DNA of 64,000 nt from contig NZ_CP018870.1 of assembly GCF_001941845.1 (NCBI RefSeq), forward strand, positions 1,705,001-1,769,000, given 5' to 3'. Shown one piece after another: positions 32,325-40,541 of the stretch. The translations under genes and the position numbers were made by a program. The stretch comes from Streptomyces sp. TN58 (lineage in GTDB: Bacteria; Actinomycetota; Actinomycetes; Streptomycetales; Streptomycetaceae). The notes below the pieces were generated by a model that did not search any database, was not told the DNA's origin, and worked only from the letters and a program-made list of their open reading frames with translations. The first letter of the stretch is position 1. Every line of letters begins with the position of its first letter.

Positions 32325-32576
32325 GTGACTTCCTCCGACTCCCCCACTCCTGACGAGATCCCCACCTGCTCGGCCAAGGGCTGCCGTGACGCGGCCGTCT
32401 GGGTCCTCGCGTGGAACAACCCGACGCTGCACACGCCGGAGCGGCGCAAGACGTGGCTGGCGTGCGAGGAGCACCGCGAACACCTCTCGCAGTTCCTGGG
32501 GGTGCGCGGTTTCCTCAAGGACGTCGTGAAGCTGGAGGAGTGGGTGCAGCCCGAGGGCTCGGAGCGCCCGCGCTGA
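32325..32576 (+). CDS. Small conserved Cys/His protein
   Basis: An 83-residue cytoplasmic protein, unrecognised beyond being conserved in actinomycetes. The sequence CSAKGCRDAAVWVLAWNN, then TWLACEEHREHLSQFL, gives a C-x4-C and C-x2-H arrangement suitable for binding one zinc ion. The C-terminal half is helical and acidic. GTG start at 32325. It lies between DUF3099 and the convergent moaA gene, after a 178-bp gap (32147-32324) in which I see no gene. Relatives have sometimes been labelled acetone carboxylase, which the size rules out. Confidence 0.75.
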   Translation: MTSSDSPTPDEIPTCSAKGCRDAAVWVLAWNNPTLHTPERRKTWLACEEHREHLSQFLGVRGFLKDVVKLEEWVQPEGSERPR

Positions 32577-32657
32577 TCCGCTGCGGCGGGCCGGTCCGCC
32601 GGTACGGACCGGCGCGGACCCGCCCGGACCGGTGTGCGCCGGTCCGTGCCTCGCGGG

Positions 32658-33680
32658 TCAGCCGCCGATCGCGGACATGGGTCGGTCGGGCTGGAGGAAC
32701 GAGGGGTCGTCGAGGCCGGAGCCGGCCTTCTTGCCCCACATCGCCACCTTCCACAGGCGGGCGATCTCCTCGTCCGGGGCGCCCGAGCGCAGGGCGGAGC
32801 GCAGGTCCGACTCCTCGGTGGCGAACAGGCACGTACGGATCTGGCCGTCGGCCGTGAGCCGGGTGCGGTCGCAGGCGCCGCAGAACGGGCGGGTGACGGA
32901 GGCGATGACGCCGACGGTGGCGGGGCCGCCGTCGACGACCCAGCGCTCGGCGGGCGCGGAGCCGCGCTCGTCGGCGCCCTCCTCGGTGAGCGTGAAGCGC
33001 GTGCGCAGCGATTCCAGGATGTCGCCGGCGGTGATCATGCCGTCGCGCTTCCAGCCGTGCTGGGCGTCGAGGGGCATCTGCTCGATGAAGCGGAGTTCGT
33101 ACTCGTTCTCGACGGCCCAGGCCAGCAGGTCGGGGGCCTCGTCGTCGTTGAGGCCGGGCATGAGCACGGCGTTGACCTTGACCGGGGTCAGGCCGGCCTC
33201 GCGGGCGGCGGCCATGCCCTCGATGACGTCCTTGTGGCGGTCGCGGCGGGTGAGGGTCTTGAAGACCTCGGGGCGCAGGGTGTCCAGGGAGACGTTCACC
33301 CGGTCCAGGCCGGCGCTCTTGAGGGCCTGCGCGGTGCGCTTGAGGCCGATGCCGTTGGTGGTGAGCGACATCCTGGGGCGGGGCTCCAGCGCCGCGCACT
33401 GCTCGACGATTCCGACCAGTCCGGGACGCAGCAGCGGTTCGCCGCCGGTGAAGCGGACCTCGGTGATGCCGAGCAGGGTGACGGCGATGCGGATCAGCCG
33501 GACGATCTCCTCGTCGGTCAGCAGATCGGACTTGCCGAGCCATTGCAGGCCCTCTTCGGGCATGCAGTACGTGCAGCGCAGGTTGCACCGGTCGGTGAGC
33601 GAGACGCGCAGGTCAGTGGCCACGCGGCCATAGGTGTCGAGAAGCACTGTGGGCCCCCTCCCCTGTCCGGAAGTAGACAT
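32658..33680 (-). CDS. moaA: GTP 3',8-cyclase MoaA
   Basis: Radical SAM enzyme that starts molybdenum cofactor synthesis by rearranging GTP. The 340-residue protein has the N-terminal 4Fe-4S motif C32-x3-C36-x2-C39 in TDRCNLRCTYCMPEE, the second cluster site CGACDRTRLTADGQIRTC (C-x2-C-x13-C) in the last quarter, and the C-terminal GG (SAIGG) required for activity. The ATG at 33680 leads into the normal N-terminus; an ATG 18 codons earlier is possible. Neither has a clear ribosome site. No other moa genes are nearby. Confidence 0.96.
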   Translation of the reverse strand: MSTSGQGRGPTVLLDTYGRVATDLRVSLTDRCNLRCTYCMPEEGLQWLGKSDLLTDEEIVRLIRIAVTLLGITEVRFTGGEPLLRPGLVGIVEQCAALEPRPRMSLTTNGIGLKRTAQALKSAGLDRVNVSLDTLRPEVFKTLTRRDRHKDVIEGMAAAREAGLTPVKVNAVLMPGLNDDEAPDLLAWAVENEYELRFIEQMPLDAQHGWKRDGMITAGDILESLRTRFTLTEEGADERGSAPAERWVVDGGPATVGVIASVTRPFCGACDRTRLTADGQIRTCLFATEESDLRSALRSGAPDEEIARLWKVAMWGKKAGSGLDDPSFLQPDRPMSAIGG

Positions 33681-33773
33681 ACGCGCGACGTGGGATCCAC
33701 TCCACGCGTTCTCTTTCGAGCCTACGTGACGCATGTGTCGTTCCGTGGTGCCCGAATGAACGAGAGGTAACGC

Positions 33774-33803
33774 GGCCGTGTCGTAGGGACCTACGACACG
33801 GCC
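33774..33803. terminator. Hairpin terminator after the acetate symporter gene
   Basis: Perfect 13-bp arms (33774-33786 and 33791-33803) with a 4-nt loop, 22 bp beyond the symporter stop on the minus strand. Confidence 0.82.
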
Positions 33804-33824
33804 ACTGCCGGTGTTCGGGCGGTG

Positions 33825-35453
33825 TCAGTGCGCCCCGGTGCCGGTGAGGGAGCGCACCTCCAGCTCGGCGAACTTCTCGGGGTCGGCCTTCTCCTTGGTG
33901 AGGACGGTGCCCAGCCATCCCAGGAGGAAGCCGAGGGGGATGGAGATGATGCCCGGGTTCTCCAGCGGGAACCAGAAGAAGTCGGCGTCCTTGAACATCG
34001 AGGTGGGCTTGCCGGACACGACCGGGGAGAAGAGCACCAGGCCTACGGCCGAGACGAGTCCGCCGTAGATGGACCAGAGCGCCCCCTGGGTGTTGAAGCG
34101 CTTCCAGAAGAGGCTGTAGAGGAGCGTCGGAAGGTTGGCGGAGGCGGCGACCGCGAAGGCGAGGGCGACGAGGCCGGCCACGTTCAGGTCGCGGGCCAGG
34201 GCGCCCAGGCCGATGGCGACGGCTCCGATGACGACCGTGGACCAGCGGGCGGCGCGCACCTCCTCCTGCTCGGTGGCCTTGCCCTTGCGGATCACGTTCA
34301 CGTACAGGTCGTGGGCGAAGGACGAGGAGGAGGCGAGGGTGAGGCCCGCGACGACGGCGAGGATGGTGGCGAAGGCGACCGCGGAGATCACGGCGAGCAG
34401 GACGGCGCCGCCGGTGGAGTCCGCGCCGCCGCCGACCGCCTGGGCGAGCAGGGGTGCGGCGGTGTTGCCGGCCTTGTTCGAGGCCAGGATGTCCGCGCGC
34501 TCCAGCAGGGCGGCGGCACCGAAGCCGAGGGCGATGGTCATGAGGTAGAAGGCGCCGATGATGCCGATGGCCCAGTTCACGGACTTACGGGCGGCCTTCG
34601 CGGTGGGCACGGTGTAGAAGCGGATCAGGATGTGCGGGAGGCCCGCGGTGCCGAGGACGAGGGCGAGGCCGAGGGAGAGGAAGTCGAGCTTGGAGGTGGA
34701 GTCCTGGCCGTACTTCAGGCCCGGTTCGAGGAACTTGGCTCCCTGTCCGCTGTTCTCGGCGGCCTTGCCCAGGAGCTCGGAGACGTTGAAGTCGAATTTC
34801 ACCAGCACCAGGAGGGTGATCAGCAGGGCGCCCGCGATCAGCAGGACCGCTTTGACCATCTGGACCCAGGTGGTGCCCTTCATGCCGCCGATGGTCACGT
34901 AGAGGATCATCAGGACGCCGACGAGGGCGACGACCGCCACCTTGCCGCCGTCGCTGGTGATGCCGAGCAGCAGCGAGACGAGGACGCCGGCTCCGGCCAT
35001 CTGGGCGAGCAGGTAGAAGATCGAGACCACGATGGTGGACGTTCCGGCGGCGGTGCGGACGGGCCGCTGGCGCATCCGGTACGCCAGGACGTCGCCCATC
35101 GTGTAGCGGCCGGAGTTGCGCAGCGGCTCGGCGACGAGCAGCAGGGCGACGAGCCAGGCGACGAGGAAGCCGATGGAGTAGAGGAAGCCGTCGTAGCCGA
35201 AGAGGGCGATGGCGCCGGCGATGCCGAGGAAGGACGCGGCGGACATGTAGTCGCCGGAGATGGCCAGGCCGTTCTGGAAGCCGGTGAACTGGCGGCCGCC
35301 CGCGTAGAAGTCCGCGGCGTCCTTGGTCTGGCGGCCGGCCCAGACCGTGATGATCAGGGTGGCGACGACGAACAGCCCGAAGAGCGTGATGATGAGCGGG
35401 CGGTGCTCGGAGGCGCCCGCGGCGAGCGATGTCAGGTGGTGCATGCCGCTCAT
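33825..35453 (-). CDS. Solute:sodium symporter family transporter (ActP/MctP type)
   Basis: A 542-residue, about 13-helix cation:carboxylate symporter. The SSS core is clear: FYAGGRQFTGFQNGLAISGD, then YMSAASFLGIAGAIALFGYD, and the sodium-site region TAGLPHILIRFYTVPTAKAA. With a DUF485 gene immediately upstream and overlapping by ATGA, the pair matches the acetate permease arrangement (YjcH-ActP); monocarboxylates such as acetate or pyruvate are the likely substrates. C-terminus is cytoplasmic. Expression is probably from the DUF485 promoter, with a hairpin terminator after the gene. Confidence 0.93.
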   Translation of the reverse strand: MSGMHHLTSLAAGASEHRPLIITLFGLFVVATLIITVWAGRQTKDAADFYAGGRQFTGFQNGLAISGDYMSAASFLGIAGAIALFGYDGFLYSIGFLVAWLVALLLVAEPLRNSGRYTMGDVLAYRMRQRPVRTAAGTSTIVVSIFYLLAQMAGAGVLVSLLLGITSDGGKVAVVALVGVLMILYVTIGGMKGTTWVQMVKAVLLIAGALLITLLVLVKFDFNVSELLGKAAENSGQGAKFLEPGLKYGQDSTSKLDFLSLGLALVLGTAGLPHILIRFYTVPTAKAARKSVNWAIGIIGAFYLMTIALGFGAAALLERADILASNKAGNTAAPLLAQAVGGGADSTGGAVLLAVISAVAFATILAVVAGLTLASSSSFAHDLYVNVIRKGKATEQEEVRAARWSTVVIGAVAIGLGALARDLNVAGLVALAFAVAASANLPTLLYSLFWKRFNTQGALWSIYGGLVSAVGLVLFSPVVSGKPTSMFKDADFFWFPLENPGIISIPLGFLLGWLGTVLTKEKADPEKFAELEVRSLTGTGAH

Positions 35454-35815
35454 TCGGAGGTCTCCATCCGCTTCTTGATGGCCGCCGCCCTGGGGTCGAG
35501 CCTGGCGGCGGCGTGGCGCGCGTACAGCCAGGCGATGAGGAAGGTCGTGGCGAACTGGGCGAGGCCGAGCACGAGGGCGACGTTGACGTTGCCGAAGACC
35601 TTGGTCCCCATGAAGCCGCCCGCGTAGTTGGACAGCAGGACGAAGAGCAGGTACCAGGCGATGAAGGCCACGGTGAGCGGAAAGGCGAAGGAGCGGTAGG
35701 AGCGGCGCAGTTCGGCGAACTCGGGGCTCTGCTGGACGCTCACGAACTCTTCGGCCGTGGGGCCCGCCAGGGGCGTTCCCGCGCTGCCCGGGGGCGGCGC
35801 TGCTTCGGTGGTCAC
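35450..35815 (-). CDS. DUF485 membrane protein
   Basis: Two-helix inner-membrane protein (121 residues) of the DUF485/YjcH family that accompanies acetate-type symporters. After a polar Pro/Ala-rich start comes EFAELRRSYRSFAFPLTVAF, a first helix ending YLLFVLLSNYAGGFM, and a second helix FGNVNVALVLGLAQFATTFL. GTG at 35815 is chosen because AAGGAG lies 8 nt upstream; the longer in-frame extension is not protein-like. The TGA overlaps the symporter ATG. Its exact role, probably assembly or regulation of the symporter, is not known. Confidence 0.9.
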   Translation of the reverse strand: MTTEAAPPPGSAGTPLAGPTAEEFVSVQQSPEFAELRRSYRSFAFPLTVAFIAWYLLFVLLSNYAGGFMGTKVFGNVNVALVLGLAQFATTFLIAWLYARHAAARLDPRAAAIKKRMETSE

Positions 35816-36072
35816 GGGGGAATCTCCTTGTGACGCAGGTGCGGTGGGGACGACGGACAAAACAACCTCCGTGGGCGGGGTCGAAGGCGCTGACCCCCCT
35901 TGGTCAACGGCACGGCCGGCGTGTCGGGACGGTTCAACACCTGTGGATTCTTCGTGAACTGATTTCTCGAACTGATGGCGGAGAGGGGAACGGCGGCAGT
36001 AGGTTCCCCTGTCATGGACCCGTCCGACGCGACCGCGTGCGGACGGCTTTTTCACGATGATCTGGAGAACCC

Positions 36073-37614
36073 ATGGCTCATCTGGGATCCGTCCGCCGGC
36101 GCACCCTGGCCGTGCCGGTCGGCCTGGCGCTCACCGCCTCGCTCGCCCTGCTGCCCGCGGTGTCGGCCTCCGCCGCCCCGCTGGCCGCCAACGCGGACAC
36201 GGCGGCGGCGAAGGCCACGACCACCGGACCCAAGCTGTCGTACGTGGCGAACCTGAACACGTACGCCACCATGAAGGCGGCGAAGAAGGCCGTCGAGCGG
36301 GCCGGCGGAACGGTGGTGACGGCCTATGAGCAGATAGGCGTCGTCGTCGCACACTCCCAGAACCCGGACTTCGCCAAGCAGCTGCGCGCCCAGCGCGGGC
36401 TGTTCGTGTCGGTCGGCGCCACCCGGACGGCCCCGATGCAGGCGGTGCAGACCACCGACGAGGGCACGACCCAGCTGCTGGGCGAGGCGGACGCCGCCAA
36501 GGCGGCGGCGCGGGCCCAGGAGGGTCAGGAGCCGCTCGAACCCAACCAGTGGGACCTGCGGACGATCAAGGCCGACGAGGCTCACAAGATCAACGATGGC
36601 AGCCAGGACGTCACTGTCGGCATCATCGACACGGGTGTGGACGACACCCACCCCGATCTCGCCCCGAACTTCTCCAAGGGCCAGTCGGCCAACTGCGTCG
36701 GCGGGGTCGCCGACACCACCGACGGCGCCTGGCGCCCGTACGCCGACGGCAGCGACCACGGCACGCACGTCGCCGGCACCATCGGCGCCCCGCGCAACGG
36801 CGTCGGCATCAGCGGTGTGGCGCCCGGTGTGAAGATCGCCGCGATCAAGGTGAGCGAGCCCGGGACCAGCCTCTTCTACACCGAGGCGGTCGTCTGCGGC
36901 TTCATGTTCGCCGCCGAGAAGGGGATCGAGGTGACCAACAACAGCTACTACGTCGACCCGTGGCTCTTCAACTGCAAGACCGACGACGACCAGAAGGCGC
37001 TGGTGGAGGCCATCGGCCGGGCCACCAAGTACGCGGAGCGCAAGGGCACCCTGCACGTGGCGTCCGCCGGCAACTCCAACCAGGACCTGGCGGCCGACTC
37101 CCTGGAGGACACCACCAGCCCGAACGACACCACCCCGGTCACCCGCACCATCGACCCGAAGGTCTGCCTGGACCTGCCCACGCAGCTGCCGGGCGTGGTC
37201 ACCGTCTCCGCGACCGGCGACCAGGGCCTGCGCTCCTACTACTCCAGCTACGGCCTCGGGGTCGTGGACGTCGCCGCCCCCGGCGGCGACAGGTTCCAGG
37301 TACCGGCCACGCCGGACGCCAACGGGCGCGTGCTGTCGACCGTCCCGGGCGGCGGCTACGGGTACAAGCAGGGCACCTCGATGGCCGCCCCGCACGTCGC
37401 GGGTGTCGCGGCGCTGCTCAAGAGCGCCCACCCGGCGGCCTCGCCCTCCCAGATCCAGGCGATGCTGAAGGCGCAGTCCACGAAGGCCGCGTGCCCGGCC
37501 CAGATCTACGACGCCACGGGCGCGCTGATCAACGCCACCACCTGCCAGGCCAAGTGGGGCCAGACCGGCTACTACGGCCACGGCGTCGTGGACGCCCTCA
37601 AGGCCGTGAAGTAG
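36073..37614 (+). CDS. Secreted S8 (subtilisin-like) serine protease
   Basis: Exported subtilase of 513 residues. The signal peptide is residues about 1-35 (LAVPVGLALTASLALLPAV, then SASAAP). A propeptide of roughly 120 residues follows. The catalytic triad is complete: Asp186 in GIIDTGVD, His229 in DHGTHVAGT and Ser436 in GTSMAAPHVAG, with the oxyanion Asn in ASAGNSN. Four or more cysteines suggest disulphides in the mature enzyme. GGAGAA precedes the ATG. It likely digests extracellular protein during growth or development. A GC-rich hairpin follows. Divergent from the DUF485-symporter operon. Confidence 0.95.
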   Translation: MAHLGSVRRRTLAVPVGLALTASLALLPAVSASAAPLAANADTAAAKATTTGPKLSYVANLNTYATMKAAKKAVERAGGTVVTAYEQIGVVVAHSQNPDFAKQLRAQRGLFVSVGATRTAPMQAVQTTDEGTTQLLGEADAAKAAARAQEGQEPLEPNQWDLRTIKADEAHKINDGSQDVTVGIIDTGVDDTHPDLAPNFSKGQSANCVGGVADTTDGAWRPYADGSDHGTHVAGTIGAPRNGVGISGVAPGVKIAAIKVSEPGTSLFYTEAVVCGFMFAAEKGIEVTNNSYYVDPWLFNCKTDDDQKALVEAIGRATKYAERKGTLHVASAGNSNQDLAADSLEDTTSPNDTTPVTRTIDPKVCLDLPTQLPGVVTVSATGDQGLRSYYSSYGLGVVDVAAPGGDRFQVPATPDANGRVLSTVPGGGYGYKQGTSMAAPHVAGVAALLKSAHPAASPSQIQAMLKAQSTKAACPAQIYDATGALINATTCQAKWGQTGYYGHGVVDALKAVK

Positions 37615-37635
37615 TACGCCGCACGGTCACCGTGC

Positions 37636-37672
37636 GGACGGGCCGGCGGGGAGCTTCCCCGCCGGCCCGTCC
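37636..37672 (+). terminator. Hairpin terminator after the subtilase gene
   Basis: A 37-bp stem-loop with perfect 17-bp arms and a short loop, 22 bp beyond the stop and 35 bp before the convergent ADH stop; no U-tract. It may act in both directions. Confidence 0.85.
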
Positions 37673-37706
37673 GGCACTCCGGCGCACCGGCACCCGGCAC
37701 TCCCGG

Positions 37707-38750
37707 TCAGGGCTTGATCAGCACCTTGAGCGCGCTGCGGTCGTCCATGGCGCGGTAGCCGTCCGGGACCTCGTCCAGGGAGACGGCGCGGTCGAAGACG
37801 GGCGCCGGGTCGATCACGCCGCCCAGTACGTCCTCCAGCAGCTCCGGGATGTAGGCGCGGACAGGGGCCACACCACCGCGCAGGGTGATGTTGCGGTCGA
37901 ACATGACCCCGAGGTCGAGGCCGGTGCCGCTGCCGTGCGGGACGCCGACGTAGCCGATCGCCCCGCCGTCGCGGGTGATGCCGACCGCCGTGCGCATCGA
38001 CTGCTCGGTGCCGACCGCCTCGATGACGCAAGTAGCGCCGCGGCCGCCGGTCAGCTCGCGCACGGCCGCCTCGGCGGCCTCGCCGCGCTCGGCGACGACG
38101 TCGGTGGCGCCGAAGAGCCTGGCGATGTCCGTGCGGACGGTGTGGCGGCCCAGTGCGATGATCCGCTCGGCGCCGAGGCGCTTGGCGGCCAGGACACCGC
38201 ACAGGCCGACCGCGCCGTCGCCGACCACGGCCACCGTGGAGCCCGCGCGCACGCCCGCGCCCAGCGCGGCGTGGTGCCCGGTGCCCATGACGTCGGAGAG
38301 GGCGAGCAGGCCGGTCAGCAGATGGTCGTCACCGGCGGCGTCGGCGGGCAGCTTCACCAGAGTGCCGTCGGCGTGCGGGACGCGTACGGCCTCGCCCTGG
38401 CCGCCGTCGTGGCCGACCGAACCCCAGAAACCGCCGTGGTCGCAGGAGGTGTAGAGGCCTTCCTTGCAGTACTCGCACGTGCCGTCCGACCACATGAAGG
38501 GCGCGACGACCAGGTCTCCGGCGCGCACGCCGGAGACGGCCGGGCCGGTCTCCTCTACGACGCCCAGGAACTCGTGGCCGATGCGCTGCCCGGGCCGGCG
38601 CGCGGCCTCGCCGCGGTAGGCCCACAGGTCGCTGCCGCAGATGCAGGCGCGCAGGACGCGGACGACGGCGTCCTCGGGGCGCTGGATCGCAGCGTCGGGC
38701 ACCTCCTCCACGCGTATGTCGTGCGGGGCGTGGATGACGGTGGCGCGCAT
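37707..38750 (-). CDS. Zinc-dependent alcohol dehydrogenase family protein
   Basis: Medium-chain NAD(P)-dependent dehydrogenase of 347 residues. The catalytic zinc ligands appear as Cys in ACICGSDLWAY, His-Glu in GHEFLGVVEE and a later acidic residue; part of the structural-zinc lobe is present in GTCEYCKEGLYTSCDH. The Rossmann motif VVGDGAVGLCGVLAAKRLGA lies near residue 175. The sequence CICGSDLWAYRG is typical of the actinobacterial group annotated as IMP-dehydrogenase-like or threonine dehydrogenase-like ADHs; no specific alcohol can be named. A short inverted repeat lies 30-46 bp upstream. Confidence 0.92.
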   Translation of the reverse strand: MRATVIHAPHDIRVEEVPDAAIQRPEDAVVRVLRACICGSDLWAYRGEAARRPGQRIGHEFLGVVEETGPAVSGVRAGDLVVAPFMWSDGTCEYCKEGLYTSCDHGGFWGSVGHDGGQGEAVRVPHADGTLVKLPADAAGDDHLLTGLLALSDVMGTGHHAALGAGVRAGSTVAVVGDGAVGLCGVLAAKRLGAERIIALGRHTVRTDIARLFGATDVVAERGEAAEAAVRELTGGRGATCVIEAVGTEQSMRTAVGITRDGGAIGYVGVPHGSGTGLDLGVMFDRNITLRGGVAPVRAYIPELLEDVLGGVIDPAPVFDRAVSLDEVPDGYRAMDDRSALKVLIKP

Positions 38751-38780
38751 GGTGGTGCAGTCCTCCGGCTAGGAATCGTC

Positions 38781-38796
38781 CAGTCTTGTACGACTG
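38781..38796. promoter_or_regulatory. Inverted repeat upstream of the ADH gene
   Basis: CAGTC and GACTG arms (38781-38785, 38792-38796) around a 6-bp centre, 31-46 bp before the ADH start on the minus strand, in the -35/-10 region. Candidate operator only. Confidence 0.3.
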
Positions 38797-38806
38797 TGGA
38801 ACCGTC

Positions 38807-39490
38807 CTACCGTACGCCTGCTTCCCGGGGGGTCGCGCCGGTGGCCAGCAGGTACTGGGCCGCCACGTACGTGGCCATGATCCAGAAGTCGGGGCGGGGC
38901 AGCTGCGGCCATGCGGCGACGCCGGTGGCGATGAGGGTGTCCGACAGCAGGAAGAGCGCGCCGCCGAGGCCGGCCCGCAGGCCGAGGGCGCTGGAGCGGA
39001 AGGCCATGGCGGTGAGCAGCAGGCTGTAGCCGGCCACGGGGATGCGCAGGTCCGCGGGGAGGTCGCCCCAGAGGAGGAAGACGGTCCCGAGGAGGGCCAG
39101 GGTGTAGGCGCCCCCGAGGAGCGGGTTAGCTGGCCGCTTGCCGAAGAGGACGAGGTAGCAGACGTGGCCGACGGCGAAGGAGCCCATGCCGATCAGGAAG
39201 GCGGCCTCGGCGTCGAAGAGCAGGGCCAGGTCCCCGCCCCAGCCGAACAGCAGGGCGGCGACCAGCAGGCGGGGCGCTCCGCGCGTGATCGCGTAGGCGA
39301 CGAGCAGCGGCATCAGCACCGGCTTGGCGATGACGTGCCCGGGGTGCCAGTCGGCCAGCAGTGATCCGAGGTCGGCGGCCGTGGCGGCGGCGAACCCGCA
39401 GAGCGCGAGGCGGCCGAGGCGCGCCCGGCCGGCCGCCGCCCGCGGGACGGCCCAGGAGGGTGCGGGGCGGCCGGGGGACTCGGTGCTCAC
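38807..39490 (-). CDS. Lysoplasmalogenase (YhhN/TMEM86 family)
   Basis: Membrane enzyme family that hydrolyses the vinyl-ether bond of lysoplasmalogens. The 227-residue protein has about eight hydrophobic helices and the YhhN patterns HVIAKPVLMPLLVAYAITRG, LFGWGGDLALLFDAEAAFL and FLLSDTLIATGVAAW, with the conserved Asp residues in helices that form the active site. Its GTG overlaps the TGA of the sterol-desaturase-family gene, so the two are translationally coupled. Plasmalogens have not generally been described as major lipids in Streptomyces, so the real substrate may be another ether lipid. Confidence 0.86.
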   Translation of the reverse strand: MSTESPGRPAPSWAVPRAAAGRARLGRLALCGFAAATAADLGSLLADWHPGHVIAKPVLMPLLVAYAITRGAPRLLVAALLFGWGGDLALLFDAEAAFLIGMGSFAVGHVCYLVLFGKRPANPLLGGAYTLALLGTVFLLWGDLPADLRIPVAGYSLLLTAMAFRSSALGLRAGLGGALFLLSDTLIATGVAAWPQLPRPDFWIMATYVAAQYLLATGATPREAGVR

Positions 39491-40398
39491 GCGGTGGTCT
39501 CCTGTACGGCCGGGTCGGCGGCGGGTGCGGTGGCGGCCGGGGCGGGCGCGGTGGGCGCCTCGGGCCTGGGGGCGGGCTGCCAGCCGGGGCCGCGGAAGAC
39601 CCGGCCGGCCCGCTCGCTCCAGCTCCGGGCGGCGCGGACGTCCCGGGCGATGGCGGCGTACTCGTGGGTGGCCACGCGCAGCGGGTTGTAGGTGTTGATG
39701 TTCTTGGTGAGCCCGTAGACGGGCTTGTCGGTCTCGCCCACCCAGGAGCCGAACATCCGGTCCCAGACGATCAGGATGCCGCCGTAGTTGCGGTCCAGGT
39801 AGCCGCCCTGGGAGGCGTGGTGCACGCGGTGGTGGGACGGGGTGTTGAAGACGTACTCGTAGGCCCGGGGCAGCTTCCCGATGCGCTCGGTGTGGACCCA
39901 GAACTGGTAGAGCAGGTTGATGCCGTAGCAGAACGGGATCACGGCCGGGTGCACCCCGACGGCCACCATCGGCAGGTAGAACCAGTAGGTCGTGGCGCTG
40001 GTCCAGGGCTGGCGCAGGGCGGTGGTCAGGTTGAACTTCCGGCTGCTGTGGTGGACGACGTGGCAGGCCCACAGGATGCGGATGACGTGGTGGCCGCGGT
40101 GCTGCCAGTAGTAGAGGAAGTCCTGGGCGAGCAGCATCAGCGGGATGGTCCACCACAGCAACGGCACGCGCAGCGGGGTCAGTTCGTAGACGGCGGTGAA
40201 GACCGCGACGACCGGGATCTTCCAGAGGAGGTCGAAGCCGATGCTGCCGAGCCCCATGCCGATGCTGGTGACGGCGTCCTTGGTGTCGTAGCCGGCCGCG
40301 TCCTCGTCGGGATGGAGGCGGTAGCTCACCAGCTCGATGACGGTGAGCAGCACGAAGGCGGGTATGGACCACAGCACGACATCGGGCAGGTTCGGCAT
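39487..40398 (-). CDS. Sterol desaturase/fatty acid hydroxylase family membrane protein
   Basis: Di-iron membrane oxygenase of 303 residues. The eight-histidine signature is present: QHRGHH with the following HVVHHSS, and HHRVHHASQG further on, separated by hydrophobic helices. The region NYGGILIVWDRMFGSWVGE is typical of the alkylglycerol-monooxygenase-like branch. The C-terminal 35 residues are Ala/Pro-rich. Coupled by a GTGA overlap to a lysoplasmalogenase, which suggests that both act on ether lipids (cleavage of alkyl-glycerol ethers and vinyl ethers). A perfect 12-bp palindrome sits 45 bp upstream of the start. Confidence 0.9.
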   Translation of the reverse strand: MPNLPDVVLWSIPAFVLLTVIELVSYRLHPDEDAAGYDTKDAVTSIGMGLGSIGFDLLWKIPVVAVFTAVYELTPLRVPLLWWTIPLMLLAQDFLYYWQHRGHHVIRILWACHVVHHSSRKFNLTTALRQPWTSATTYWFYLPMVAVGVHPAVIPFCYGINLLYQFWVHTERIGKLPRAYEYVFNTPSHHRVHHASQGGYLDRNYGGILIVWDRMFGSWVGETDKPVYGLTKNINTYNPLRVATHEYAAIARDVRAARSWSERAGRVFRGPGWQPAPRPEAPTAPAPAATAPAADPAVQETTA

Positions 40399-40442
40399 GT
40401 CCGCACCATAGAGGCGCCTTCGGGGGTGCCGCTAGAGGTTGT

Positions 40443-40454
40443 TACCGATCGGTA
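40443..40454. promoter_or_regulatory. TACCGATCGGTA palindrome upstream of the sterol-desaturase-family gene
   Basis: Perfect 12-bp palindrome in an otherwise AT-rich promoter stretch, with a TTACCG half-site repeated about 20 bp further on. The pattern resembles operators of TetR-family repressors. No regulator gene is adjacent. Confidence 0.45.
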
Positions 40455-40494
40455 TCCGTCGACGTTACCGACGGTTCACCGCAGGCCTCTCCCG

Positions 40495-40528
40495 CCGGGG
40501 CGGCTCGGGTCCTCCTGAGCCGCCCCGG
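40495..40528. terminator. Hairpin terminator of the amidohydrolase operon
   Basis: Perfect 12-bp arms (40495-40506 and 40517-40528) with a 10-nt loop, 13 bp beyond the stop of the last operon gene on the minus strand. Confidence 0.82.
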
Positions 40529-40541
40529 CCTGAGCGCGGGG

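Noticed and set aside
36549..39029. Very long open frame on the plus strand across the subtilase and ADH genes
   Set aside because: It is an Arg/Gly/Ala/Pro-rich shadow caused by high GC; the real genes in other frames have motifs and start sites.
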